A DNA stretch of 64,000 nucleotides from Oharaeibacter diazotrophicus. GTDB taxonomy: Bacteria > Pseudomonadota > Alphaproteobacteria > Rhizobiales > Pleomorphomonadaceae. Shown here one piece after another: positions 7,964 through 17,231 of the stretch (position 1 is the stretch's first letter; the number at the start of each line of letters is the position of its first letter). The notes under the pieces are model-generated. The model worked only from the letters and a program-made list of their open reading frames with translations, made no database searches and was not told where the DNA came from. The stretch spans positions 496,001 through 560,000 of the forward strand of contig NZ_SNXY01000006.1 in NCBI RefSeq assembly GCF_004362745.1, in the 5' to 3' direction. The position numbers were made by a program, and so were the translations under genes.

Positions 7964-10003
7964 TCACCCCTCGATGCGCGAGAAGTCGGCCACCGCGTGG
8001 CAGGCGTCGCGGATGGCGCCGAGGAGGGCGAGGCGGTTGGCGCGGACGGCCTCGTCGGGGTCGTTGACCAGCACCGCCTCGAAGAAGGCGTCGACCGGGC
8101 CGCGCAGGCCGGCGAGGGCGCGCATCGCCGCCTCGAAGTCCTCGCGGCCGACGGCGGCGCGCGCGGTGGCGGCGGCGATCTCGACCGCCTCGAACAGCGC
8201 GGTCTCCTCGGGAAGCACGAAGCGCGCCGGGTCGATCGCGGCGGCGACCGCGGTGCCCTTCTTCTCCTCGGCCTTGAGGATGTTGGCGGCGCGGCGGTAG
8301 CCGCCGAGCAGGTTGCGGCCGTCCTCCGAGGCGAGCAGCGCGCCGAGCGCCTCGACCCGCCGCACCACCATCAGCAGGTCGTCCTGGCCGCCGAGCGCGA
8401 ACACCGCGTCGACGAGGTCGTGGCGCGCGCCCTGCTCGCGGAGCTGGACCTTGAGCCGGTCGGCGAAGAAGGCGAGGAGGTCCGGCATGCCGCCGGCGAG
8501 CGGCGTCAGCTTCACCCGCAGTCCGTTGTCGAGCACGATGCGGATCACGCCCAGCGCGGCGCGGCGGAGCGCGAACGGGTCCTTGCTGCCCGTCGGCTTC
8601 TCGTCGATCGCCCAGAAGCCGGTGAGCATGTCGAGCTTGTCGGCGAGGGCGACGGCGATCGAGACCGGCGCGGCCGGCACGCGGTCGGACGGGCCCTGCG
8701 GCTTGTAGTGCTCCTCGATCGCCGCGGCGACGGCGGGATCCTCGCCGTGGCGGGTGGCGTAGTAGCGGCCCATCAGGCCCTGCAGCTCGGGGAACTCGCC
8801 GACCATGCCGGAGACGAGGTCGGCCTTGGCGAGCCGGGCGGCACGTTCGGCGAGATCCGGATCGGCACCGACCAGCGGCGCGATCGTCCGCGCCAGCGCC
8901 GCGATGCGGCCGACGCGCTCGCCTTGCGTTCCCAGCTTCTCGTGGAAGGTGATGGCATCGAGCTTCGGCAGCCGGTCCTCGAGGCGGATCGCGAGATCGC
9001 CTTCCCAGAAGAACTTGGCGTCCGACAGCCGGGCCCGGATGACGCGCTCGTTGCCGCCGACGATGGTGGCGCCGCCGTCCTTCGCCGCCATGTTGGCGGT
9101 CAGCAGGAAGCGGTTGGCGAGGCGGCCTGTGGCCGGGTCGCGCAGCACGAAGCACTTCTGGTTGGCGCGGATGGTGGCGCGGATCACCTCGTCCGGCACG
9201 TCGAGGAAGGCCGGGTCGAAGGCGCCCATCAGCACCACCGGCCACTCGACGAGGCCGGCGACCTCGGCGAGCAGGCCCTCGTCCTCGACCAGTTCGAGGC
9301 CGGAGGCGAAGGCGAGGTCGCGGGCGTCGTGCAGGATGATGTCGCGCCGGCGGGCCGGGTCGAGCACCACCTTGGCCTTCTCCAGCGCCTGGACGTAATC
9401 GTCGAAGCGCTTCACCTTGATCGCGGCCGGGGCGAGGAAGCGGTGGCCGTGGGTGACGTTGCCCGAGCGCACGCCCTCGACCTCGAAGTCGACCACCTCG
9501 GGCTCCTCGGTCTCGGGGCCGAAGGTGCAGACGATGCCGTGCAGCGGGCGGACCCAGCGCATGGTGCCGGCACCCCAGCGCATCGACTTCGGCCACGGGA
9601 AGCCGCGGATCACCTGCGTCACCACCTCGGCGACGATCGCCTCGGCGACCCGGCCCGGCTTGACCACGTCGGCGACCAGAAAGTCGCCCTTCTTCGGGTC
9701 GGAGACGACGCGGGCGTCGGCGCGCGAGGCGAGCCCCGCGCTCTTCAGGAAGCCGGCGACGGCGGCGTCGGGCGCGTCGACGCGCGGGCCTTTGCGCTCT
9801 TCGCGGAGGTCCGGCGAGCGGGCGGTGAGACCGTGGACCGTGAGCGCGAGCCGGCGCGGCGTCGCGAAGGCCTTGGCGCCCTCGTAGGTCAGGCCGGCCT
9901 CGACCAGACCGCCCGTGACCAGCGCCCGGAGGTCGTCGGCCGCCTTGGCCTGCATGCGGGCGGGGATCTCTTCGGAGAAGAGTTCGAGGAGGAGGTCGGG
10001 CAT
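7964..10003 (-). CDS. glyS: Glycyl-tRNA synthetase beta subunit
   Basis: A 679-residue protein beginning [18 protein letters not shown], the diagnostic N-terminus of the beta subunit of the tetrameric (alpha2beta2) glycyl-tRNA synthetase. The beta chain carries the HD-like and anticodon-binding parts, needed with GlyQ to charge tRNA-Gly in the cytoplasm. Length is normal for the family. The alpha subunit gene glyQ, usually just upstream in the same operon, is not found: the region upstream of the start (10004-10163) is only a short gap before the divergent mgtE. Confidence 0.96.
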   Translation of the reverse strand: MPDLLLELFSEEIPARMQAKAADDLRALVTGGLVEAGLTYEGAKAFATPRRLALTVHGLTARSPDLREERKGPRVDAPDAAVAGFLKSAGLASRADARVVSDPKKGDFLVADVVKPGRVAEAIVAEVVTQVIRGFPWPKSMRWGAGTMRWVRPLHGIVCTFGPETEEPEVVDFEVEGVRSGNVTHGHRFLAPAAIKVKRFDDYVQALEKAKVVLDPARRRDIILHDARDLAFASGLELVEDEGLLAEVAGLVEWPVVLMGAFDPAFLDVPDEVIRATIRANQKCFVLRDPATGRLANRFLLTANMAAKDGGATIVGGNERVIRARLSDAKFFWEGDLAIRLEDRLPKLDAITFHEKLGTQGERVGRIAALARTIAPLVGADPDLAERAARLAKADLVSGMVGEFPELQGLMGRYYATRHGEDPAVAAAIEEHYKPQGPSDRVPAAPVSIAVALADKLDMLTGFWAIDEKPTGSKDPFALRRAALGVIRIVLDNGLRVKLTPLAGGMPDLLAFFADRLKVQLREQGARHDLVDAVFALGGQDDLLMVVRRVEALGALLASEDGRNLLGGYRRAANILKAEEKKGTAVAAAIDPARFVLPEETALFEAVEIAAATARAAVGREDFEAAMRALAGLRGPVDAFFEAVLVNDPDEAVRANRLALLGAIRDACHAVADFSRIEG

Positions 10004-10163
10004 CTCGCAGCGGGTCCCTGGGGGAAAAAGCCGTCGAGGGTCTAGCCGGTCGGGGCGGAAATGTCACGGGGGCCGGTCGCCTCGCGCGCGAGGGCCCTTT
10101 CTTCCGTCACGCGGCGTCGGTACTGCTGCGGATGGCGGGGCGCGATCCGGTGGGAGGGGCGAG

Positions 10164-11573
10164 ATGACCGAGGACGGACACGCGGCCCCGGCCGACGACG
10201 ACGTCGCCGCAATTCCCCTCCGCGACGACGAGGGCGACCTCAACCCCGCCTTCGTCGAGATGCTGGAGGCCGCCGTCGAGGCGGCCGACCGCGACCGCGT
10301 CCGCGCGCTCGCCGGCGATCTCCACGAGGCCGACGTCGGCGACCTCCTCGACGCGCTGGCGCCGGACCTGCGCACGCCGCTGGTCGAACTCCTCGGCGAC
10401 GACTTCGACTTCACCGCCCTGACCGAGGTCGACGAGACCGTCCGCGTCCAGATCATCGAGGAACTGCCGACGGCCACGGTCGTCGAGGGCCTCCGCGACA
10501 TGGAGAGCGACGACGCGGTCTACCTGCTCGAGGACCTCGACGAGGCCGACAAGGCCGAGATCCTCGCCGGCCTGCCGTTCCCGGACCGGATCGCGCTGCA
10601 GCGCAGCCTCGACTATCCGGAGGAGACCGCGGGACGGCGGATGCAGACGGACTTCATCGCCGTCCCGCCGTTCTGGACCGTCGGCCAGACCATCGACTAC
10701 CTGCGCGACCACGACGACCTGCCGGAGGAGTTCTACGAGATCTTCGTGATCGACCCCGGCTTCCGCCTGCTCGGCTCGGTGCCGCTGAACCGGCTGCTCA
10801 GGGCGCGCCGGACGACGCGGATCGACGGCGTCATGGCCGAGACGCGCCACCTCGTCCGCGCCACCGACGACCAGGAGGAGGTCGCCCGCCAGTTCGAGCG
10901 CTACAACCTCGTCTCCGCCGCCGTCACCGACGACGCCGACCGGCTCGTCGGCGTCATCACCGTCGACGACATCGTCGACGTCATCCAGGCCGAGGCGGAG
11001 GAGGACATCCGCGCCATGGCCGGCGTCGGCGACGAGGAGATCTCCGACAGCGTGGTCTACACGGTGAAGACGCGCTCGGTCTGGCTGCTGGTCAACCTCG
11101 CCACCGCCTTCCTGGCCTCCTCGGTGATCGGCCTGTTCGAGGCCTCGATCGAGAAGCTGGTGGCGCTCGCCGTGCTGATGCCCATCGTCGCGTCCATGGG
11201 CGGCAACGCCGGCACCCAGACCATGACGGTCGCCGTGCGCGCCCTCGCCACCCGCGAGCTCGACGCCAACAACGCCGGCCGCCTCGCGCTGCGCGAGATC
11301 GCGGTCGGCCTCGTCAACGGCGTCGGCTTCGCGATCCTGGTGGGCGGCATCGCCGGGCTCTGGTTTCGCGACCCGACTCTCGGCATGGTGTTCGGCGCCG
11401 CCATGATCGTCAACATGTTGGCCGCGGCCGCCGCCGGCATCGCGATCCCGCTCACGCTCGACCGGTTCGACGTCGATCCGGCCGTGGCGTCCGGCGTGTT
11501 CGTGACCACGGTGACGGACTGCGTCGGCTTCCTCGCGTTCCTCGGGCTCGCCACATGGATCCTCGTCAGCTGA
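10164..11573 (+). CDS. mgtE: Magnesium transporter MgtE
   Basis: A 469-residue protein with the MgtE order: acidic N-terminal superhelical domain (about 30-150), two CBS motifs (about 155-280, with LVGVITVDDIVDV), a connecting helix and five C-terminal membrane helices containing ASMGGNAGTQTMTVAVRALAT, the pore signature. It is a Mg2+ channel gated by cytoplasmic Mg2+. GGGAGGGG precedes the ATG at 10164, which I prefer over longer in-frame starts. Its 3' end overlaps the lysozyme gene by 19 nt. Confidence 0.95.
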   Translation: MTEDGHAAPADDDVAAIPLRDDEGDLNPAFVEMLEAAVEAADRDRVRALAGDLHEADVGDLLDALAPDLRTPLVELLGDDFDFTALTEVDETVRVQIIEELPTATVVEGLRDMESDDAVYLLEDLDEADKAEILAGLPFPDRIALQRSLDYPEETAGRRMQTDFIAVPPFWTVGQTIDYLRDHDDLPEEFYEIFVIDPGFRLLGSVPLNRLLRARRTTRIDGVMAETRHLVRATDDQEEVARQFERYNLVSAAVTDDADRLVGVITVDDIVDVIQAEAEEDIRAMAGVGDEEISDSVVYTVKTRSVWLLVNLATAFLASSVIGLFEASIEKLVALAVLMPIVASMGGNAGTQTMTVAVRALATRELDANNAGRLALREIAVGLVNGVGFAILVGGIAGLWFRDPTLGMVFGAAMIVNMLAAAAAGIAIPLTLDRFDVDPAVASGVFVTTVTDCVGFLAFLGLATWILVS

Positions 11574-12400
11574 AGCCGCGCCGCCCGTCCGCCGAGCGGC
11601 GCCCCGCCGGCAAGGGCCGCACCGGCAAGGGTCGGAAGAGGGCGCCGGCGCGGCCGTCCCGGCTGGCGCGGGCGGTCCGCGCGACGGCGATCGCGGCGGC
11701 CGGGTTCGTCACCTTCGCCGCCTGCGCGGTGATCGAGATCGCGCCCGAGGTGGCCGGGGTCTACCCGGTGCGCGGCATCGACGTGTCCTATTTCCAGGGC
11801 GACATCGACTGGCCGACGGTGTCGCAGGCCGGCACCCTGTTCGCCTGGATCAAGGCCACCGAGGGCGGCGACCGCTTCGACCCGATGTTCGATCGCAACT
11901 TCGCCGCCGCCGCCTCCGCCGGCGTGCAGCGCGGCGCCTACCACTTCTACTATTTCTGCCGGCCGGTGGAGGATCAGGTCGCCTGGTTCATCCGCAACGT
12001 ACCGGTCGATCCGACCGCCCTGCCGCCGGCGCTCGACATGGAGTGGAACCCGCTGTCGCCGACCTGCCGCAAGCGCCCGCCGCGCGAGGAGGTGCTCGCC
12101 GACATGCGGACGTGGCTGACCGCGATCGAGGCGCACTACGGCAAGCGGCCGGTGATCTACACGACGGTCGACTTCCACCGCGACCGGCTCGAGGGCGCCT
12201 TCCCGGACTACCACATCTGGGTCCGTTCGGTCGCCGGACACCCCTCCCTGCGGTACGGCGAGCGCAAATGGCACTTCTGGCAGCACACCGCGACGGGTAG
12301 GGTCGCGGGCGTCCGCGGCGACGTCGACCAGAACGTCTTCTACGGCACGCCGGACCAGTGGAAGAGCTTCCTCACCGGCGAACTCGACCCGAACGCCTGA
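11555..12400 (+). CDS. GH25-family lysozyme (muramidase), membrane-anchored or exported
   Basis: A 281-residue protein: a basic N-terminal tail of about 40 residues, a hydrophobic segment (ATAIAAAGFVTFAACAVI) that can serve as anchor or signal, then a GH25 domain. The family landmarks are GIDVSYFQGDIDW, IKATEGG, AYHFYYF, the catalytic LDMEW and WHFWQHT. It should cleave the N-acetylmuramic acid-GlcNAc bond of peptidoglycan from the periplasmic side. The ATG at 11555 lies inside the end of mgtE, in another frame. An LprI-like gene follows 29 nt downstream, so the two are probably co-transcribed. Confidence 0.88.
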   Translation: MDPRQLKPRRPSAERRPAGKGRTGKGRKRAPARPSRLARAVRATAIAAAGFVTFAACAVIEIAPEVAGVYPVRGIDVSYFQGDIDWPTVSQAGTLFAWIKATEGGDRFDPMFDRNFAAAASAGVQRGAYHFYYFCRPVEDQVAWFIRNVPVDPTALPPALDMEWNPLSPTCRKRPPREEVLADMRTWLTAIEAHYGKRPVIYTTVDFHRDRLEGAFPDYHIWVRSVAGHPSLRYGERKWHFWQHTATGRVAGVRGDVDQNVFYGTPDQWKSFLTGELDPNA

Positions 12401-12429
12401 TCGCCCCGTCCCGAGCCCGAGGTCACCCG

Positions 12430-12927
12430 ATGTCCCGCCTCCGCCTGCTGCCGCTCGTAGCGGCGACGCTGTTCGCCTCCGCCGCGCCGGTCTTCGCCGA
12501 GGACGATCCGGCGGTGCCGACCGAGACCGACCGGCAGATGATCGACATGTGCCTCGACGAGAAGAAGCAGAACGGCGAGGTCGCCGAGGTCTGTGTCGGC
12601 CTCGTCGCCGAGCCCTGCCTCGCCGAGCCGGACAATCAGTCGACCCCGATGATGGGCGCCTGCCTCGACAAGGAGGCCACCATCTGGGACGACAATCTCA
12701 ACGCGTGGTACAAGCAGCTCGTCGGCAAGCTCGAGGACGATCAGGTCACCGCGCTGAAGGAGAGCCAGCGCGCTTGGATCGCCATGCGCGATTCCACCTG
12801 CGCCTTCCAGGCCTCGCTCTGGGGCGGCGGCACCGGCGCCGGCCCGGCCGCCATCGAGTGCTTCATGCGCGAGACCGGCCACCGCGCGCTGTTCCTGCGG
12901 GCGCAGCTCGAGTTCGTCTCGGGCTGA
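12430..12927 (+). CDS. LprI/DUF1311-family secreted protein (lysozyme-inhibitor-like)
   Basis: A 165-residue protein with a signal peptide ([23 protein letters not shown]). The mature part carries the DUF1311 pattern: helix-rich, WYKQLVGKL, then [20 protein letters not shown] and a later Cys. The M. tuberculosis LprI member binds and inhibits lysozyme. Position directly after a GH25 lysozyme suggests it could restrain that enzyme, but the family is broad and this is inference from context. GAGG lies 7 nt before the ATG. Confidence 0.8.
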   Translation: MSRLRLLPLVAATLFASAAPVFAEDDPAVPTETDRQMIDMCLDEKKQNGEVAEVCVGLVAEPCLAEPDNQSTPMMGACLDKEATIWDDNLNAWYKQLVGKLEDDQVTALKESQRAWIAMRDSTCAFQASLWGGGTGAGPAAIECFMRETGHRALFLRAQLEFVSG

Positions 12928-13099
12928 CATCGGGCGAGGGGGCTGCCGGGCGCGGTCGGCTCTTCTCGCCACCGGCCGTTCACCTTGGCCCGGTGCGGCG
13001 GGGCTGGCCGGGTTGCCGGGGGCGACTTACATGCGTAAGCATGGTGCGGAGGATCGCGCGCGAGCTCCGGCGCCGAATCAGTTCGAGAAGAAGGTTCCC

Positions 13100-13723
13100 A
13101 TGATCTCCAAGGATCAGGCATTCGCCCGCCTCGACGACGAGGAGGAGAAGGACGAGAAGGCCAAGGACGCCGCGCCGGCGCCGCAGGTCGACAAGTATCT
13201 CTTCAAGTCGCGCACGGTGCTGATCACCGGTCAGGTTTCGCAGGAGCTCGCCCGCGACGTCACCGCCCGCCTGCTCGCCCTCTCGGAGGCGAGCGCCACC
13301 GACCCGATCACCGTGATCGTGTCCTCGCCGGGCGGCCACGTCGAATCCGGCGACATGATCCACGACATGATCCGCTTCGTGCCGGCCCCGGTGAACATCA
13401 TCGGCACGGGCTGGGTGGCGAGCGCGGGGGCGCTGATCTACGTCTCGGTGCCGCGCGAGCGTCGCTTCTGCACCCCGAACACCCGCTTCCTGCTGCATCA
13501 ACCGTCGGGCGGCGCCGGCGGCATGGCCACCGACATCGAGATCCAGGCCCGCGAGATCATCAAGATGCGCGACCGCCTGAACAAGATCTTCTCGGTCGCC
13601 ACCGGCCAGCCGATCGAGCGGATCGAGAAGGACACCGACCGCGACTACTGGATGAGCGCGGCCGAGGCGATCGACTACGGCCTCGTCGGCCGCATCGTCG
13701 GCACCGCGGACGAGGTCGCCTGA
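13100..13723 (+). CDS. ClpP-family protease subunit (stand-alone paralogue)
   Basis: A 207-residue ClpP-fold serine protease. The catalytic triad fits Ser109 ([11 protein letters not shown]), His133 ([10 protein letters not shown]) and Asp182 (DTDRDYWMS), with the same spacing as E. coli ClpP. The N-terminal 30 residues are charged ([13 protein letters not shown]) and unlike the usual ClpP propeptide. [10 protein letters not shown] builds the oxyanion region. No ClpX, ClpA or tig gene is adjacent, so this is probably a second ClpP rather than the housekeeping clpP-clpX pair. AGAAGAAGG lies upstream of the ATG at 13100. Confidence 0.88.
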   Translation: MISKDQAFARLDDEEEKDEKAKDAAPAPQVDKYLFKSRTVLITGQVSQELARDVTARLLALSEASATDPITVIVSSPGGHVESGDMIHDMIRFVPAPVNIIGTGWVASAGALIYVSVPRERRFCTPNTRFLLHQPSGGAGGMATDIEIQAREIIKMRDRLNKIFSVATGQPIERIEKDTDRDYWMSAAEAIDYGLVGRIVGTADEVA

Positions 13724-13733
13724 CGCATCCCGC

Positions 13734-13764
13734 ACGGGGCACCGGCACGGCGCCGGCGCCCCGT
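13734..13764 (+). terminator. Hairpin after the clpP paralogue
   Basis: ACGGGGC (13734-13740) pairs with GCCCCGT (13758-13764), with further G/C pairing in the loop. It sits 10 nt after the stop. There is no T-run behind it. Confidence 0.4.
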
Positions 13765-13803
13765 CGCCACGGCGCGACGACGCAATTTCACGAGGGGCGC
13801 GTG

Positions 13804-14148
13804 ATGATCCGATTCCGTTGTGTCCTGGCGGCGTCGGTCGTGGCCGTCCTGTCGGCCGCGCCGGCCTTCGCGATCGCGCCGAGCCCATACGACATGACCT
13901 ACCGCATCCGCGGCGGCGGCGAGACCGCGCTGCTCGCCGACATGAAGGAGGGTGCCGGCCGCGTCGGCACGATCCCCGCCGGCGCCGAGGGCATCGTGCT
14001 GCGCTGGTGCCGCAGCGAGATCCCCTTCGGCGCCTGGCAGTTCGGCAGCCGCAAGGAGCAGCTGAAGCTGCTCGACGCGCGCTGGTGCGAGGTTTCCTAC
14101 AAGGGCAAGGTCGGCGACGTCCCCGGTTCGGCGCTCGAACCGGAATGA
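13804..14148 (+). CDS. Small secreted SH3-like hypothetical protein
   Basis: A 114-residue protein with a signal peptide (MIRFRCVLAASVVAVLSAAPAFA). The mature part is beta-rich with VGTIPAGAEGIVLRWC and WCEVSYKGKVG, resembling bacterial SH3 domains, and has two cysteines that could pair. GAGGGG lies upstream. Function is unknown. It ends 33 nt before the ydcF-like gene on the same strand, so they may be co-transcribed. Confidence 0.7.
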   Translation: MIRFRCVLAASVVAVLSAAPAFAIAPSPYDMTYRIRGGGETALLADMKEGAGRVGTIPAGAEGIVLRWCRSEIPFGAWQFGSRKEQLKLLDARWCEVSYKGKVGDVPGSALEPE

Positions 14149-14181
14149 GCCGGTCAGGGCTGTGAGGGGGCGGGGACGGCC

Positions 14182-14976
14182 GTGTTCTACCTGCTCTCCA
14201 AGCTCGCGTTCCTGGCCGTCCGCCCGTCGAACGCGGTCATCCTGGCGATGCTGATCGGGCTGGTCGCCCGCGGCACGCGCTTCCGCAAGTTCGGCACCCG
14301 GCTCGGTCTGTTCGGCCTGTTCGCGCTCGTCGTGTTCGCCTGGACCGGCGCGGGCGACGTGCTGATCAATCCGCTCGAGCGCCGCTTCCCGTTTCCCGAG
14401 CTCGGCGACACCCCGCCGACCGGCATCATCGTTCTCGGCGGCGTGCTCGACCCCTGGTCGACCCGGATGCACCACACCCCGCAGACCATCGACGGCGCCG
14501 AGCGGATCGCCGCCGGCATCGACCTCGCGCGCCGCTATCCGAGCGCACGGTTGGTCTATTCCGGCGGCACCGCCGACGCCCCGCCCGCGCTCGAGCCCGA
14601 GGCCGACATCGTCGGGCGCATGTTCGCCGAGGCCGGCATCGCGCCGGACCGCGTCGTGCTCGAGAAGCGCTCGCTCAACACCCGAGAGAACGCGCTGTTC
14701 TCCTACGATCTCGTCGGCCCGCGCTCCGGCGAGCGCTGGATCGTCGTCACATCCGCCTTCCACATGCCCCGGGCGATCGGATGCCTGCGCGCGGCCGGTT
14801 GGACCGGCCTCGTCGCCTACCCGGTCGACTATCGCGGCGATCCCCTGCCGGACATCGTCGACCTGAAGTCGGCGAGCGAGTCGCTGCTGCGCACCGACCT
14901 CGCGGTCAAGGAGTGGATCGGGCTGGTCGTCTACCGCTTCGGCGGCTTCACCGACGCACTGTTCCCGGCGCCCTGA
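14182..14976 (+). CDS. YdcF/ElyC-type DUF218 membrane protein
   Basis: A 264-residue protein read from a GTG. Two membrane helices (about 2-24 and 38-56) are followed by a DUF218 domain with GIIVLGG, YSGG, EKRSLNTRENALFSY and VTSAFHMPRA. The family includes ElyC and SanA, linked to envelope integrity and polyprenyl-lipid use. The domain should face the periplasm. No neighbouring envelope gene specifies its role. Confidence 0.88.
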   Translation: MFYLLSKLAFLAVRPSNAVILAMLIGLVARGTRFRKFGTRLGLFGLFALVVFAWTGAGDVLINPLERRFPFPELGDTPPTGIIVLGGVLDPWSTRMHHTPQTIDGAERIAAGIDLARRYPSARLVYSGGTADAPPALEPEADIVGRMFAEAGIAPDRVVLEKRSLNTRENALFSYDLVGPRSGERWIVVTSAFHMPRAIGCLRAAGWTGLVAYPVDYRGDPLPDIVDLKSASESLLRTDLAVKEWIGLVVYRFGGFTDALFPAP

Positions 14977-15001
14977 AGCCGCGCTTTACCGGTGAGGATG
15001 A

Positions 15002-15379
15002 TCAATCCTCGTCGTCGTCGAAATCGAAGTCGTCGAGGTCGTCGTCCTCGTCGGTCGGGGCCGGGGCGGCCGCGCGCGGCTCGAACACCGGCGGCGCCTC
15101 GCCCTCGGCGAGCGCACGGAAGCGCCAGAGGCCGCGCAGCGTCTCGGGATCGGTCGGCTTGCCCTTGCGCAGCACGACGATCTCGCCGGCGGCGGCGAGG
15201 CGCTTGGCCTCCTCCTTGATCGGCTTCATCAGCCGGCGCCAGATCTTCTCGTCGTGGCCGGCGATGGCGACGGCGACCTCCATCGGGTCGACGTTGCGGC
15301 CCGGGCCGCGTTCGGCGGCGAGGGACGTCATGCGGGCGCGGATCTCCGCCGCCTTCACGCGGCGCGGGTCGATGGTCAA
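15002..15379 (-). CDS. DUF3253 protein with acidic tail
   Basis: A 125-residue protein whose first 85 residues match DUF3253, a small winged-helix family (RMTSLAAERGPGRNVDPMEVAVAI, WRRLMKPIKEEAKRL, GEIVVLRKGKP). The C-terminus is a strongly acidic tail (about 15 Asp/Glu of the last 20). The start is taken as TTG at 15379, overlapping the stop of the DUF599 gene as TTGA; an ATG 15 codons later would cut the first helix. Co-transcribed with DUF599. Function unknown, possibly nucleic-acid binding. Confidence 0.78.
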   Translation of the reverse strand: MTIDPRRVKAAEIRARMTSLAAERGPGRNVDPMEVAVAIAGHDEKIWRRLMKPIKEEAKRLAAAGEIVVLRKGKPTDPETLRGLWRFRALAEGEAPPVFEPRAAAPAPTDEDDDLDDFDFDDDED

Positions 15380-16083
15380 GACAGGGCTCCGTAGAGCGCG
15401 TTGCGCGACTTCGAGAAGAACTGCCGGCGGACGAGGACGATCAGCACCAGGGTCGCCGACACCGTCAGGGCGTAGGGGCCGAAGTACCAGCCGAGAAAGC
15501 CGACCGACATGAAGAAGGCGCGCAGACCGCGGTTGAAGTGGGTGCCGGCGTACTGCACCAGACGGGTCGCGCGCAAGATGGCGGCCTCCATCTCCGGGGT
15601 GCCGGCATGGTCGCGGCCGGGAACGGCGCCGACCAGGATCGAGGCGTAGTTGAACAGCCGGTAGGCCCAGCCGAACTTGAAGAACGCATAGGCGTAGATC
15701 GACCCGAGGCACAGCGTCTTGACCTCGTAGGCGCCGCGGACGGAGGCCATTTCGAACGGCAGGTCGGCGACGATCGCGAGCACCTTGTCGGAAGCGTTGA
15801 GCAGCGCGAAGCAGCCGCCGAGCGCCAGCAGCGAGGTCGAGGCGAAGAAGGCGGTGCCGTTCTGCAGGCCCTGCATGATCGAGGTGTCGATCATCCGGAG
15901 GTCGCGCTTGCTCATCTGCCGGATCCAATCCTCCCGCGCCCGCGTCATGGCGTGGTTCAGCGACCGCCCGGCCCAGGGGCTGCTCTCGGCGAGCCAGGAC
16001 TGGATCAGCCACGCGAACAGGAACCACGACGCGGCGAGAATGTCGGCGAGGGCGAACAGGGCGGCCTCCGGAGGCGAACGCAC
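15376..16083 (-). CDS. DUF599 inner-membrane protein
   Basis: A 235-residue protein with four membrane helices, matching DUF599 (FLFAWLIQSWL near the start, DTSIMQGLQNGTAFFASTSLL in the middle, THFNRGLRAFFMSVGFLGWYF later). Function of the family is unknown. Start is a GTG at 16083. The stop overlaps the start of the DUF3253 gene, so the pair forms an operon. The 500-nt region upstream holds two strong hairpins and no gene. Confidence 0.85.
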   Translation of the reverse strand: MRSPPEAALFALADILAASWFLFAWLIQSWLAESSPWAGRSLNHAMTRAREDWIRQMSKRDLRMIDTSIMQGLQNGTAFFASTSLLALGGCFALLNASDKVLAIVADLPFEMASVRGAYEVKTLCLGSIYAYAFFKFGWAYRLFNYASILVGAVPGRDHAGTPEMEAAILRATRLVQYAGTHFNRGLRAFFMSVGFLGWYFGPYALTVSATLVLIVLVRRQFFSKSRNALYGALS

Positions 16084-16590
16084 GGGAAGTGATCGTGCCG
16101 TCCGAGTCCGCCGCGATCAAGGCGTCGCCGTCGATTCGACGCCGGCCGCACGAAAGAAGGCCCGGCACCGCTGCGAGACGGGCCGGGCCTTGAAAGTCAG
16201 GGCCTTGGAGGATCAGGACAAAGGTCCTCGCCCTCATGAACGTCCGACCGGCCGGAAGGTTCCCGATTCTCGACGAGGCGAGGCCAGCCCCGAAACGACG
16301 AGGGCCCGGTTCCGTTCGGAACAGGGCCCTCGGGGGAGCGTCGGCGAGGGGGAGGGGGATCGACTCAGAATCATGGCGGTCGTACGGGTAGTGCCTTTCG
16401 CGCCACAAAGGGGAGTTGCGTCGATCAATCGCCGGGCTCAGGATATCGTCGTCAGCATACCTGCGATCCGTCCGAGCACTATCGTGAAGACTCGCCAAGT
16501 AGTCTGCCAGAACCTCGCGGAATCGCGTCCTCTCGCCGACGGAGGAGCAAGGTATGGGCGAGGTTGTAACGACGTAGGATTCCTGGAGCA
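16084..16590. other. Gene-free region with two strong hairpins
   Basis: Hairpin 1: 16157-16166 (AAGGCCCGGC) with 16182-16191. Hairpin 2: 16300-16307 (GAGGGCCC) with 16324-16331, plus an inner 6-bp stem (16309-16314 with 16317-16322). Neither has a clear T-run on either strand. They lie in the probable 5' leader of the DUF599-DUF3253 operon and could act as RNA structures. The right end (from about 16430) drifts to lower GC and leads into a foreign-looking islet. Confidence 0.5.
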
Positions 16591-16809
16591 ATGACCGCGA
16601 AGTTTACGATTGTCCTCGCCAGCATCCCCGATCAAGAAAATGTTGTTGCGGAGATTTGGTGGGGGGATTCGATGTTTGCCGAGCTCCATCGTGGCCAGCG
16701 CGGCGAGGTCATGATCGAGATATTCACCGCGTCATCTCGTGACACGTGGCAATTTGAGTATACTGAAATGTTGAATGTAATTGATGAAGCCAAGCGCAAA
16801 TTGTATTAG
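16591..16809 (+). CDS. Small hypothetical protein in low-GC islet
   Basis: A 72-residue protein (MTAKFTIVLASIPDQENVVA...) with the pattern VVAEIWWGDSMFAELHRG, an EVMIEIF strand and a C-terminal helix ending IDEAKRKLY. This beta-then-helix layout reminds me of small stand-alone immunity-like proteins, but I cannot name a family. The codons are visibly AT-richer than the surroundings (for example the last 20 codons). A Shine-Dalgarno GGAG sits unusually close to the ATG. A DUF2750 gene follows 38 nt downstream. Confidence 0.6.
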   Translation: MTAKFTIVLASIPDQENVVAEIWWGDSMFAELHRGQRGEVMIEIFTASSRDTWQFEYTEMLNVIDEAKRKLY

Positions 16810-16847
16810 TATTTTACATATTTGATCACGGAGATGAGGGAGTCCTC

Positions 16848-17231
16848 ATGATCGTCGACCAAAGACAGATGCAGGCTGTGCTTGCGCTTCCGGGTGACAG
16901 GCGATTCCTACACTTTGTAAAAGTGGTTGCCGATCGTCAGGAGGCCTGGGGCTTGTATCAGGATGGCTGGGCACTCGCGGCTACCGATGACGGAGTGCCG
17001 GTATTCCCGTTGTGGCCCGCGAGAGAGTATGCGGAGGCTTGTGCAGTCGGCGCGTGGGTCGACTATTCACCGCGCGGAATAAAACTCGACGACATTACGA
17101 CTCAACTATTGCCGCGATTGAACGAAGATGGGGTATTGCCGGGTATATTTATGACGACAAAAGATAAAGCCCTTACGCCGACTATCGGAGAGCTTTTGGA
17201 ATCAATTGAGGCGGAACTGAAAAAGTACTAG
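16848..17231 (+). CDS. DUF2750 domain protein
   Basis: A 127-residue protein matching DUF2750: RRFLHFVKVVADRQEAWGLY, DGWALAATDDGVPVFPLWPA and REYAEACA. The family is of unknown function and is found as scattered single genes across Proteobacteria, often near mobile or toxin/immunity regions. Base composition is clearly lower in GC than in flanking genes, suggesting recent transfer together with the preceding small gene. The last residues are ELKKY. Confidence 0.8.
   Translation: MIVDQRQMQAVLALPGDRRFLHFVKVVADRQEAWGLYQDGWALAATDDGVPVFPLWPAREYAEACAVGAWVDYSPRGIKLDDITTQLLPRLNEDGVLPGIFMTTKDKALTPTIGELLESIEAELKKY

Noticed and set aside
7546-8067. Coding frames across the palindrome cluster
   Set aside because: They consist of repeat-derived sequence and lack homology or ribosome-binding sites.
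16157-16237. Attenuator leader peptide (ATG at 16237, minus strand, containing FVLIL) before hairpin 1
   Set aside because: The frame has no stop near the hairpin and no branched-chain amino acid gene follows.
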